Shown here: in pieces, positions 1-7,417 of the stretch
Numbering within the stretch: the stretch's first letter is position 1
Layout: each line of letters opens with the position of its first letter
Assembly: GCF_016862975.1 (NCBI RefSeq)
Contig: NZ_BONZ01000087.1
Span: 26,673-90,672, forward strand
Direction: 5' to 3'
DNA from: Rugosimonospora africana
GTDB taxonomy: Bacteria; Actinomycetota; Actinomycetes; Mycobacteriales; Micromonosporaceae
DNA: 64,000 bases
The notes under the pieces: generated by a model
Told to the model about the DNA's origin: nothing
Database searches by the model: none
The model's input: only the letters and a program-made list of their open reading frames with translations
Program-made: the position numbers and the translations under genes

Positions 1-809
1 AAGATCGAGAACGGGATCAGCGGTTCGCCGTTGCGCTCGATCCACTGCAGGTACATGAACACGGCGAGCATCACCACGCCGACCGCGATGATCTCCACGA
101 TCGTGATCGGTCCCCAGACCTTGCCCCAGTCGTGCGACTGGCCCTCGATCAGCCCGAACACGATCAGGAACAGCGCGGCGGTGGACAGCGCGACACCCGG
201 GACGTCCAGCTTGTGCCGGCGGTTGAGCTTCAGGTTCGGCATCACGATCGCGGCCATCACCAGCGCGATGATGCCGACCGGCACGTTGACGAAGAAGATC
301 CAGCGCCAGCCGTAGTCGGTCACCAGCCAGCCGCCGAGCACCGGGCCCGCGACGGTGGCCACGCCGGCCACCGAGCCCCAGATGCCGAACGCGGCCCCGC
401 GCTTCTCCGGCGGGAAGATCATCGTGATCACGGACAGGGTCTGCGGCGTGAGCAGCGCGCCGCCGAAGCCCTGGATCACCCGGAACACGATGAGCTGGGT
501 CGGGTCGTGCGCGAACCCGCACGCCGCCGACGCCGCGGTGAAGATGACCAGGCCGGTCATGAACAGAACCTTGGGGCCGTACAGGTCGCCGATGCGCCCG
601 GCGGTGATCAGCAGTACGGCGTACACGAGGATGTAAGCGTTCAGGATCCACAGCAGGTCGGACAGTTGGGCGTCCAGCCCGGTCGCCAGCGCCGGGATCG
701 CCACGTTCACGATCGTGGTGTCCAGCAGGATCATGAAGAAGCCGAGGCAGAGCGCGATCAGCACCAGCCAGGGGTTGTACCGGCGCTCTTGCTGGGCCGG
801 TGCGGTCAT
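1..809 (-). CDS. MFS multidrug exporter, DHA2/EmrB-QacA family (C-terminus beyond window)
   Basis: Reading in from the ATG at 809, the protein begins MTAPAQQERRYNPWLVLIAL and continues with hydrophobic helices containing the family signature LDTTIVNVAIPAL near residue 30, then GRIGDLYG and a GPVLGGWL motif. These identify a 14-helix proton-driven drug exporter of the inner membrane. Only about 269 residues lie in the window; the 3' end is cut at base 1. Its start codon overlaps the PadR stop codon (ATGA, 806-809), so the two genes are one transcription unit, and PadR probably represses it in response to a toxic ligand. The substrate cannot be told from sequence. Confidence 0.9.
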   Translation of the reverse strand, partial: MTAPAQQERRYNPWLVLIALCLGFFMILLDTTIVNVAIPALATGLDAQLSDLLWILNAYILVYAVLLITAGRIGDLYGPKVLFMTGLVIFTAASAACGFAHDPTQLIVFRVIQGFGGALLTPQTLSVITMIFPPEKRGAAFGIWGSVAGVATVAGPVLGGWLVTDYGWRWIFFVNVPVGIIALVMAAIVMPNLKLNRRHKLDVPGVALSTAALFLIVFGLIEGQSHDWGKVWGPITIVEIIAVGVVMLAVFMYLQWIERNGEPLIPFSI

Positions 810-1405
810 GACGGAGACTCCTTGATCTCGTCGTCGGTCCACGGCAGCGTGCCGGACCGGATCTCGCTGATCAGCTCTCGTACCCACTCGAGTTCCGCCC
901 GACGGGTGGCGTGGCGGAACTCATGGTCGAGCAGGGATGTGCGGGGCAGCCCTCGTTTGGTCAGGCTCGTGTGCACCTGTTCGTCGGCGGCCAGGCGTGC
1001 CTCCAGCGCGGTCATCCGGTACTCCAGCAGCCGGACGGCCTCCTCACGGTCCAGAGTGCGCAGCATCTCCACGGCCGTGACGAAGACCGGATATTCCTCC
1101 TCCGGGTAGCGCACGAGGTTGCGCAGGTTGTCCAGGTAGGCGTCGTGGCCCACCTCGGTGATCGCGTAGACCGTCCGTTCGGGCCGGCGACCCTCCCGGC
1201 CGGTCTCCACCGGCTCGATGAGCGTGAGCTGATGCAGCCGCTCGAACGTGTGGTAGAGCGACCCAGGACGCACCTTGACCGCGTAGTCGATCGCGCGGTC
1301 GCGGATGACCTGGTGCACCTCGTACGGATGCATGGGGCGCTCGCGCAGCAGCCGCAGGACGGCGAGGCCCAGCGGCGTCAATGCTCGGTGTGGGTTAGTC
1401 CGCAT
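806..1405 (-). CDS. PadR-family transcriptional regulator
   Basis: A 199-residue protein starting MRTNPHRALTPLGLAVLRLL. The winged-helix N-terminus has the PadR pattern HPYEVHQVIRDR (about residues 27-38) and GSLYHTFERLHQLTLIEP (about 49-66). The C-terminal part is helical and charged, as in the PadR dimerisation domain. It is the first gene of a two-gene operon with the drug exporter (4-bp stop/start overlap). A perfect inverted repeat lies 4 bp upstream of its start, so autorepression together with the exporter is the expected logic. A longer open frame continues upstream but overlaps trpS on the same strand; the ATG at 1405 is chosen from homology to the family N-terminus. Confidence 0.92.
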   Translation of the reverse strand: MRTNPHRALTPLGLAVLRLLRERPMHPYEVHQVIRDRAIDYAVKVRPGSLYHTFERLHQLTLIEPVETGREGRRPERTVYAITEVGHDAYLDNLRNLVRYPEEEYPVFVTAVEMLRTLDREEAVRLLEYRMTALEARLAADEQVHTSLTKRGLPRTSLLDHEFRHATRRAELEWVRELISEIRSGTLPWTDDEIKESPS

Positions 1406-1408
1406 CAG

Positions 1409-1426
1409 ATACTCCGCGTGGAGTAT
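1409..1426. promoter_or_regulatory. PadR operator (perfect inverted repeat)
   Basis: The sequence ATACTCCGCGTGGAGTAT consists of two perfect 7-bp arms around a 4-bp centre, ending 4 bp before the PadR start codon. Position and symmetry fit the operator of the adjacent PadR. No -10 box could be assigned with confidence, but the repeat would cover the start of the mRNA. Confidence 0.75.
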
Positions 1427-1458
1427 ACGGCTCGGGCCGCAACGTGTGTCAATTTCGG

Positions 1459-2439
1459 TCAGACCGGCAGCAGGCCGAGTGCCGCCCTGGCGCGGCGTAC
1501 CGTGTCCGACCCCCGATTCCGGGCGCGCTGCGCACCCTCGGCCAGCACCGCGGCGACCCCCGCCGGATCCGCGGCGAGTTCGGCGTAGCGCTGCTGGATC
1601 GGGCGCAGCGTCGCGATCACCACGTCGGCGACCGCCTCCTTGAGCTCCGCGTACGACGAGAACAGGCCCGCGAGCACCTGCGGCGAGTCGTTCACGCAGC
1701 TGGCCATGAGGTTCAGCAGGTTGGCGACACCCGGCTGCGCCACCGGGTCGTAGCGCACTTCGCGCCCGGCGTCGGTGGTCGCACGCATGATCTTTCGTCG
1801 CAACACCTCCGGGGGATCGAGCAGGAACAGCACGCCGGTCGAAGACACATTCGTCTTTCCCATCTTCGCGCTCGGGTCTGACAAATCCATCAACCGTGCG
1901 GCGAATGCCGGGAGTACAGGTTTGGGCACCACGAACGTCTGCCCGTACCTGCTGTTGAACCGGATAGCCACGTCCCGGGCCAGTTCGAGGTGCTGGGCCT
2001 GGTCCTCGCCGACCGGTACCTCGTCGATGTCGTGCAGCAGGATGTCCGCGGCCATCATCACCGGGTACGTGAGCAGGGACAGCCGTACCTGCTGCTGGGT
2101 GGCCGCCTTCTCCTTGAACTGGATCATCCGGTGTGCCTCGCCGTAGCTGGTCGCGCACTCCAGCAGGTAGTGCAGCTCGGCGTGCTCCGGTACCTGCGAC
2201 TGGATGAAGAACGTGCAGTGCTTCGGGTCGACCCCGGCCGCCAGCAGGAGCGTCGCCACCTCCCGGGTTTTGGAGGCGAGCTGTGCCGGGTCGTGGTCGA
2301 CCGTCATCGCGTGCAGGTCAGCGATGAAGATCGACATGTCGGTGCGGTACTGGGCCTGCACGGCGGGAGCGATCGCTCCCAGGTAGTTACCGAGCTGCAG
2401 GCGGCCGGTCGGCTTGAAACCGGAGATCTGGCGGGACAT
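1459..2439 (-). CDS. trpS: Tryptophanyl-tRNA synthetase, probably the auxiliary attenuator-controlled type
   Basis: A 326-residue class I synthetase that charges tRNA-Trp with tryptophan. The HIGH-equivalent TGRLQLGN is at residues 11-18, the GEDQAQHLEL segment near 144-153, and the KMSKS loop appears as KMGKT (192-196). Length and layout match bacterial TrpRS. The 170-bp leader holds a 12-codon reading frame with two adjacent Trp codons and mutually exclusive hairpins, the arrangement described for the auxiliary, indolmycin-resistant TrpRS of Streptomyces. I therefore infer a second, inducible TrpRS; a housekeeping copy would lie elsewhere. RBS AGGAG sits 9 bp before the ATG. Drug resistance itself is not shown by the sequence. 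Confidence 0.93.
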   Translation of the reverse strand: MSRQISGFKPTGRLQLGNYLGAIAPAVQAQYRTDMSIFIADLHAMTVDHDPAQLASKTREVATLLLAAGVDPKHCTFFIQSQVPEHAELHYLLECATSYGEAHRMIQFKEKAATQQQVRLSLLTYPVMMAADILLHDIDEVPVGEDQAQHLELARDVAIRFNSRYGQTFVVPKPVLPAFAARLMDLSDPSAKMGKTNVSSTGVLFLLDPPEVLRRKIMRATTDAGREVRYDPVAQPGVANLLNLMASCVNDSPQVLAGLFSSYAELKEAVADVVIATLRPIQQRYAELAADPAGVAAVLAEGAQRARNRGSDTVRRARAALGLLPV

Positions 2440-2486
2440 GTGGGGCTCCTGTGGTCAGGGTGGCCGCCGCTCCGGGCATACGACGA

Positions 2487-2543
2487 CGGCCGCCCGGAGT
2501 GGGCGGCCGCGTGTGGATCGGGTACGCGAAAGGGGGGCCGCCC
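2487..2543 (-). promoter_or_regulatory. Transcription attenuator of trpS (terminator and antiterminator stems)
   Basis: On the minus strand the leader contains GGGCGGCC (bases 2536-2543), then CGGCCGCCC (2501-2509), then GGGCGGCCG (2487-2495). The last two form a 9-bp perfect stem with a 5-nt loop (terminator). The first can instead pair over 8 bp with the terminator's proximal arm (antiterminator). A leader frame with two Trp codons ends just before the first segment, so ribosome stalling at the Trp codons can select the antiterminator. No run of T follows the terminator stem, which is common in actinomycetes. Confidence 0.75.
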
Positions 2544-2544
2544 G

Positions 2545-2583
2545 TCAGGGCGCCCACCAGCCGAGGTTCGGCGACATTCGCAT
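2545..2583 (-). CDS. trpS leader peptide (12 aa, tandem Trp)
   Basis: The reading frame from the ATG at 2583 encodes MRMSPNLGWWAP and stops at TGA 2545-2547, directly before the attenuator stems. Two adjacent Trp codons in a 12-codon frame placed upstream of trpS are very unlikely by chance and are the classic sensor of charged tRNA-Trp. A TAnnnT box (TAGTCT) ends 6 bp before the ATG, so the leader is probably translated from a leaderless mRNA; no Shine-Dalgarno sequence is visible. Confidence 0.75.
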   Translation of the reverse strand: MRMSPNLGWWAP

Positions 2584-2609
2584 GCGTCCAGACTAACGCA
2601 AGCTCGGCG

Positions 2610-3269
2610 TCAGCCGGACACCCGAGACCAGCCGTCGTCAGTCAGCACGACATGGTCGAGGAAACGCAGCCCGACCGCGTCGGCGGCCTCCTCGATCCGG
2701 GTGGTCGCATCGCGGTCGGCGTCGCTGGGCGTGGCGTCGCCCGCCGGATGATTGTGAGCGAGAGCGAACGCCTGACCGTCGCGGCGCAGCACCGAGACGA
2801 TCACCTCACGGACCGGGACCAGCGAACGCTCCGCCGAGCCCTCGCTGACCACCTCGCAGTGCAGCACGTGGTTGGCGGTGTCGCAGCTGACCACGACGAG
2901 GCGCTCACGGGTGCGCCCGCGCAGCATCGGCGCGACGAGGTCCACCAGGTCGAGCGTGCTGCCGATGTGGAGCCGTTTGTCTGTCGAACCGGCCCGGCGG
3001 GCCAGCTCGAACGCGGCGACGACGGCGGCCGCCTTCGCCGCGCCGATGCCGGGCAGCGCCGTCAGGTCGGCCGGGTGTGCCCGGGCCAGGGCCGGAATCG
3101 AACCGTAGGTCGCCAGCATCCGCTCGGCGAGAGTGTGTGCGCCGGTGCCGCGGCTGCCGCCGGTGCCCAGCACCATGGCCAGCAGTTCCCGATCGGCGAG
3201 CGCGGTGGGTCCGAGCGCCGAGAGACGCTCGCGGGGGCGTTGCGTGCGGGGGAGGTCGGCGATGAGCAT
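2610..3269 (-). CDS. radC: RadC/UPF0758 family JAMM-domain protein
   Basis: A 219-residue protein with a helix-hairpin-helix (LPGIGAAKA, residues 72-80) followed by the JAMM metalloprotease-like signature HxHx7SxxD, exact here as H172, H174, S182 and D185. The family is historically called RadC, but its role in DNA repair is doubtful and its biochemical activity unknown. In B. subtilis and others it is competence-associated. It lies 72 bp downstream of the sulfotransferase and 170 bp upstream of trpS, which has its own leader, so it may be transcribed alone. The ATG at 3269 gives the family-typical start MLIADLPRTQRPRERL. Confidence 0.92.
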   Translation of the reverse strand: MLIADLPRTQRPRERLSALGPTALADRELLAMVLGTGGSRGTGAHTLAERMLATYGSIPALARAHPADLTALPGIGAAKAAAVVAAFELARRAGSTDKRLHIGSTLDLVDLVAPMLRGRTRERLVVVSCDTANHVLHCEVVSEGSAERSLVPVREVIVSVLRRDGQAFALAHNHPAGDATPSDADRDATTRIEEAADAVGLRFLDHVVLTDDGWSRVSG

Positions 3270-3341
3270 GTGCGGAGGTTATCGGCGGGGTACGACAGCG
3301 ACCGAGCGGTCGGCTGGCCACCCGTGCCGGCCGGCTCGGCG

Positions 3342-4439
3342 TCAGGCGACCCGGCGATGCAGCCACTCGAGCAGGTCGGGCGGAGCGAGCTGGGCGGCAC
3401 GCGCGTAGTAGCCGGCCAGTTCGTCGTCGCTGAGAATCTCGCGCCCGGCTCCCGAGGTGCCCCGGCGGAAGAAGAAGCCAGGATCGGCCACGACCCCCGG
3501 AGGGGGCGGGACGAGTATGTCTTTGCGGTCCCTCATCCGCCGGAACGTGGCCGCCTCGGCGAGTACCGGCCAGGACCGCTCCGGAACGGCTATCCCGAGC
3601 CTCCCAGCGAGCCGGCGCATCTGGCCCTCAAGGTCGGTGAGCAGGTCGTCGTAGTGCACCAGCAGCACGTTCGGCTGGTCGCGCCTCGCCCAGGCGTCGG
3701 AGAGGTACCGCATGACACCGGACAGCGACTCGCCCGCGATCCATTCGAGCAGTACCTCGTGCAGTTCCTCGCGCGACACGTCCGGCGGCTGCGCCGGAGG
3801 CGGCGGCCCGAGAGGCGCCGGCTCGGCAGGCGGTGGCCCGACGGGTGGTGGCCCGACGGGTGGTGGCCCGACGGGTGGTGGCCCGGGAGGTGGTGGGCCA
3901 GGAGGACCAGGGGGCCAGGGCGGCGCCGGCGGCCCGGATGATCCGCCCGACCCAGGCGGCGCGGGCGACCACGGCGACCCGGCCGGTGCGGTGAAGCCCG
4001 GCGGCCCGGACAGCCCGGGCGGAGGACCGGGAGGCGGGCCGGGCGGCGGTGGGGAGCCGGCCGCGCCGTCCTGGTGGTACAGCGACACGAACGCGTCGAG
4101 CGGATGACGGGCCGCCACGATGTAGGTGACCCGCGGATCGGAAGGAATCCCGTCCAGCGGCGTGTGTGTCTTGATGAAGCGTCGGTGCCGCTGCTCGGCA
4201 AGCTGGGCGAAGACCAGCTCCCGCGGCACGGCCGGACTCTCCAGCCACGGCGAGAGGTGCCACAGCGGATCCGGCAGCTCCGGGGTCTGGAAGATCAGCA
4301 GTGCGCAGATCATCTGCATCCAGGTCGTTCCGGACTTGCGCTGGGTGCTGATCACGATGTCGCCGGGCCGGAAGCGGAAGCCGAGCCATCTGCCGCTGTC
4401 CTCGCCGGGCGGTTCCCAGTGGATCGGGGCGGACGCCAC
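3342..4439 (-). CDS. PAPS-dependent sulfotransferase with a large Pro/Gly-rich insert
   Basis: A 365-residue cytosolic sulfotransferase that would transfer sulfate from PAPS to a hydroxyl group. The 5'-phosphosulfate loop is STQRKSGTTWMQ (residues 31-42), the catalytic-His region KTHTPL (H92), and the 3'-phosphate motif ARHPLDAFVSLYH (110-122). A late FFRRG segment precedes the C-terminus. Residues about 129-222 are almost only Pro, Gly, Ala and Ser, with GPPPV repeated; the usual family length is near 270-290 residues, so the insert explains the excess. Its DNA shows three perfect 15-bp repeats. It is divergent from the type III PKS gene across 131 bp, suggesting that it sulfates that pathway's phenolic product (inference). 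Confidence 0.88.
   Translation of the reverse strand: MASAPIHWEPPGEDSGRWLGFRFRPGDIVISTQRKSGTTWMQMICALLIFQTPELPDPLWHLSPWLESPAVPRELVFAQLAEQRHRRFIKTHTPLDGIPSDPRVTYIVAARHPLDAFVSLYHQDGAAGSPPPPGPPPGPPPGLSGPPGFTAPAGSPWSPAPPGSGGSSGPPAPPWPPGPPGPPPPGPPPVGPPPVGPPPVGPPPAEPAPLGPPPPAQPPDVSREELHEVLLEWIAGESLSGVMRYLSDAWARRDQPNVLLVHYDDLLTDLEGQMRRLAGRLGIAVPERSWPVLAEAATFRRMRDRKDILVPPPPGVVADPGFFFRRGTSGAGREILSDDELAGYYARAAQLAPPDLLEWLHRRVA
3841..3885. repeat. 15-bp tandem repeat inside the sulfotransferase gene (3 perfect copies)
   Basis: The unit ACGGGTGGTGGCCCG occurs three times without change, with degraded copies on both sides. It encodes GPPPV units in the proline-rich insert. A 15-bp period keeps the frame, so copy number can vary without breaking the protein, and the identity of the copies suggests recent expansion. 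Confidence 0.9.
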
Positions 4440-4570
4440 GCCGCGAGGCTAGCAGGGGATCGGCCGCCATCGCCGCCCGAAAGGAGGGCAGCGGTACTGG
4501 CGGCCGCGTCGTAGCCTGTGGCTGGATCGACGTTCCTGAGGTTGGTTCATCGAACGGGGAAGACCTCTGA
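4440..4570. promoter_or_regulatory. Divergent promoter region, sulfotransferase / type III PKS
   Basis: These 131 bp separate two divergently transcribed genes and must carry both promoters. I see no clear operator. A GGGGAAG sequence 8 bp before the ATG at 4571 can serve as the PKS ribosome-binding site. Confidence 0.5.
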
Positions 4571-5713
4571 ATGATTCGTCATGACCCTGCATCGGCGCTT
4601 GGCGGTATTGGCTCCCCGGCTGTTGCGGGGGGCGGCACAGCGGTGATCGCTTCCGTGGCGAGCGCGTTTCCGGACCGTTCCTATTCGCAGGAGGAGATCG
4701 GGACTCTCCTCGGCCTGGAGAACAGGGTCGTCAAGAAGCTCCTCAGTTCGCCCCACATCCAGCGCAGGCACCTCTACCTCCCGGAGGAAGACCCGCAGAC
4801 CGGGCGGGTGCGCTCCGAATCCGCGGCCGAGCTGCACGCCAAGTTCCGTGACGGGGCGCGCGAGATCGGGTCACGGGCCATCCGCGCTGCCCTGGACTCC
4901 GCCTCGCTGTCGCCGACGGATGTCGACTACCTGCTGTGCGTCACCTCCAGCGGCTTCCTGGTGCCCGGGCTCAGTTCGCTGTTCTCGCGGGAACTCGGTT
5001 TCAAGCGCGATCTCGTTCGGGCAGATGTCGTCGGCATGGGCTGCAACGCCGGCCTGAACGGCATGAACCCTCTCGTGCAGTGGGTGAGGAATCATCCGGG
5101 CGGGGTGGCGCTTCTGGTCTGCTGCGAAATCAACTCCGCGATCTACGTACTCGACGAGACGCCGCGCACCGGCATCGTCAACAGCCTCTTCGGCGACGGG
5201 GCGGCAGCGGCCGTGCTCACCGGGTACCACGGCAACGGCACCGGACCCGCGCCCTCCCCGCGAACCCCGCGCGTGCTCGACTTCGAGAGCTACTGCATCC
5301 CGGAACAGTGGGACGCCATGCGGTTCGACTGGAATGCCGCCGCCGGGAAGTGGAGCTTCTATCTCGACCGGGACATCCCGTACGTCATCGGATTCAACAT
5401 CCGGGAGCCGGTGGAAACGCTGCTCAAGCGAAACGGCCTCGATCTGTCCGAGGTCAGGCACTGGGTGTTGCACTCCGGCGGGGGTGTGGTGATCGACTCC
5501 GCCAAAAGCAGTCTGGGCCTGGAGGAGCACGATGTTCGCCACACGCGCTCCGTATTACGCGACTACGGGAACATCTCCAGCGGCAGCTTCCTGGTCAGCC
5601 TGCAGCGGCTGCTGGCCGAGGACTGCGCGGCGGCCGGCGACCGGGGCGTCATGGTGACGATGGGCCCGGGCGCTCAGATCGAAACCGCGCTCCTCGAATT
5701 CGGGAGCACCTAG
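4571..5713 (+). CDS. DpgA-type type III polyketide synthase
   Basis: A 380-residue type III PKS. Catalytic Cys158 sits in VVGMGCNAGLN, His301 in WVLHSGGG and Asn334 in DYGNISSGS, the thiolase-fold triad. The wording GMGCNAGLN, NSLFGDG and VLRDYGNISSGSF, and the alignable N-terminus (SYSQEE...RRHLYLPEE), match DpgA, which condenses four malonyl-CoA into 3,5-dihydroxyphenylacetyl-CoA for glycopeptide antibiotics, rather than chalcone or alkylresorcinol synthases. DpgB, DpgC and DpgD are not adjacent, so the product is uncertain; a resorcinol-type phenolic is likely. The next gene, a cytochrome b5 desaturase, follows 78 bp later on the same strand. Confidence 0.88.
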   Translation: MIRHDPASALGGIGSPAVAGGGTAVIASVASAFPDRSYSQEEIGTLLGLENRVVKKLLSSPHIQRRHLYLPEEDPQTGRVRSESAAELHAKFRDGAREIGSRAIRAALDSASLSPTDVDYLLCVTSSGFLVPGLSSLFSRELGFKRDLVRADVVGMGCNAGLNGMNPLVQWVRNHPGGVALLVCCEINSAIYVLDETPRTGIVNSLFGDGAAAAVLTGYHGNGTGPAPSPRTPRVLDFESYCIPEQWDAMRFDWNAAAGKWSFYLDRDIPYVIGFNIREPVETLLKRNGLDLSEVRHWVLHSGGGVVIDSAKSSLGLEEHDVRHTRSVLRDYGNISSGSFLVSLQRLLAEDCAAAGDRGVMVTMGPGAQIETALLEFGST

Positions 5714-5791
5714 CTGCCGACGCGACTCGCGGCAACGCGGACCGGATGACACAACGCACGAGGGTGGGCGGTAGTACCAAGAGGAGGATCG

Positions 5792-7396
5792 ATGTCTGAG
5801 ACCACCAGTCCGAGTTCATCGCGGAGTTCACCCCATACCGGCACCGTCCTCCCGCAAGGCCGGCCATTCTGGATCGTGGACGGCAAGGCGTACGACTTCA
5901 CCGACTGGATGAGCCTGCATCCCGGTGGTGCGATGTGGTTCAGGCAGACCGAAGGCCGCGACATCAGCGCCCTCCTGCACACCTACCACCGGGAGCCGGA
6001 GAAGGCGAAGAGGTTCCTCGCGAAGTACGAGATCGAAGAACTATCCGGGATCACGGTACGGCCGAAGGTCATCGTCCCGCCGCGCGCCAGCGAGGGCGTA
6101 CCACCGCCGCCCGACGAACCCCCGCCGACCAGCGAGCACGACGTGCTGCCCAAGCTCGGCATCCCGCCGTTCCTGCTGGCCCCGGACTTCGACGCGCGCA
6201 CGGACCTGCCGAAACTGGACTACCGCGAGCAGGGCAGCCTGCTCGCCGAGATCCGCGAGAAGCTCAACGTCAGGTTCTCCAAGAAGGACCTGAAGAAATA
6301 CGATCGCGCGTTCGACGCGGTGACCTGGGCCATCGGCGTCGCGCACGTCGCCGCGCTGGCACTGCTGATCGCGCACCTGCTACCCGCTTGGGCGTTCGTC
6401 GTCATCATGGTCGTGACGCGGACGTCGCTTGCCGGTTCGGGGCACTACCACCTGCACCGCAAGTGGAAAGACCAGCGCCGCTTCACCATGCCGATCGGCA
6501 AGGCGCTGTTCGACATCAACTACGTCGGCACGAGCCTCATCGGATCCGACGGGCACGTCCTGCTGCACCATCCCTATCTCGGCTCCGGCGCCGACGTGAA
6601 GAAGACGTTCTTCGACAGCATGCTCCGGCTGCACCCGATCCTGCGGGTGCCGGGCTACACACTGCACAAGTTCGGCATCTGCCTGACGGGCCTGGCCTTC
6701 CGAGCAAGGGAGATCGCCAGATTTGAGCGTCCCCGGCGCAACACGCCCGATGGCAGGAACTCGGCTCCGGACGCGATCCGGACGGATTTCTGGATCATCC
6801 GCGCGTGGATCGTGGTCGAGTTCGCCGCGTGTCTGGGCACGGGGCACATCCTGGCCTGGGCGGTGCAGTTCTTCATCACCTTGTGGTTCAACACCTTCCT
6901 CGTCGTCGCGAGCCACGACTTCGAGGAGTCGGTCACCGAGCAGGAGCTCGCCGCGATCCCCGAGCCACTGCGTGAGGACTGGGCGGCCCAGCAGATCGGC
7001 CTGAGCTACGACCTGAGCGTGGTCGGCAACCGCTGGATCGATCTGTTCCTCAGCGCCGGCCTCAGCCCGCACCGCGTCCATCACGTGCTGCCGTGGCAGG
7101 GCTCCGGGTTCGCCAACCTCGCCAGTGAGGAAACGGTCAGGCAGGCGTGCGAACGGGTCGGCATCACCTGGGAACGCCCCCGAAACCTGATTTTCGGGCG
7201 GTTCCCGGCCGTGATGAAGCACTACCTGCTGTGCCCCGCGAGGCCAGCACCGCCCCCGCCGCCCGATTTCCTCCCGAGCCTGCTCCCGCCCCCACCTCCG
7301 CCGGGCGCACTCCCGCCGCCCCCGTCGTCGGTCAAGCAACAGGTCGGCGTGCTCCTGAGCTACGCGGCCGACGGCTGGCGAGGAGTCGGAGTCTGA
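5792..7396 (+). CDS. Cytochrome b5-fused membrane fatty-acid desaturase/hydroxylase with Pro-rich linker and tail
   Basis: A 534-residue protein. Residues about 20-85 are a cytochrome b5 domain (heme motif HPGG at 43-46, second ligand in LLHTYH). A proline-rich linker follows at about 95-113. The desaturase part (about 160-480) has the diiron histidine boxes HYHLH (218-222), HVLLHH (255-260) and HRVHH (427-431) with hydrophobic helices between them. This is the front-end desaturase or fatty-acid hydroxylase layout, acting on acyl lipids in the membrane with electrons from the fused b5. The C-terminus (484-512) is again nearly pure proline. Strong RBS GAGGAGG 5 bp upstream of the ATG. It probably acts with the upstream PKS. 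Confidence 0.87.
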   Translation: MSETTSPSSSRSSPHTGTVLPQGRPFWIVDGKAYDFTDWMSLHPGGAMWFRQTEGRDISALLHTYHREPEKAKRFLAKYEIEELSGITVRPKVIVPPRASEGVPPPPDEPPPTSEHDVLPKLGIPPFLLAPDFDARTDLPKLDYREQGSLLAEIREKLNVRFSKKDLKKYDRAFDAVTWAIGVAHVAALALLIAHLLPAWAFVVIMVVTRTSLAGSGHYHLHRKWKDQRRFTMPIGKALFDINYVGTSLIGSDGHVLLHHPYLGSGADVKKTFFDSMLRLHPILRVPGYTLHKFGICLTGLAFRAREIARFERPRRNTPDGRNSAPDAIRTDFWIIRAWIVVEFAACLGTGHILAWAVQFFITLWFNTFLVVASHDFEESVTEQELAAIPEPLREDWAAQQIGLSYDLSVVGNRWIDLFLSAGLSPHRVHHVLPWQGSGFANLASEETVRQACERVGITWERPRNLIFGRFPAVMKHYLLCPARPAPPPPPDFLPSLLPPPPPPGALPPPPSSVKQQVGVLLSYAADGWRGVGV

Positions 7397-7417
7397 TCGG
7401 GGAAGGATCGAGCGGGG

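Noticed and set aside
4571..5713. Chalcone/stilbene or alkylresorcinol synthase
   Set aside because: The catalytic-Cys context GMGCNAGLN and the HSGG and DYGNISSGSF regions fit DpgA better than those families, although product specificity is not proven.
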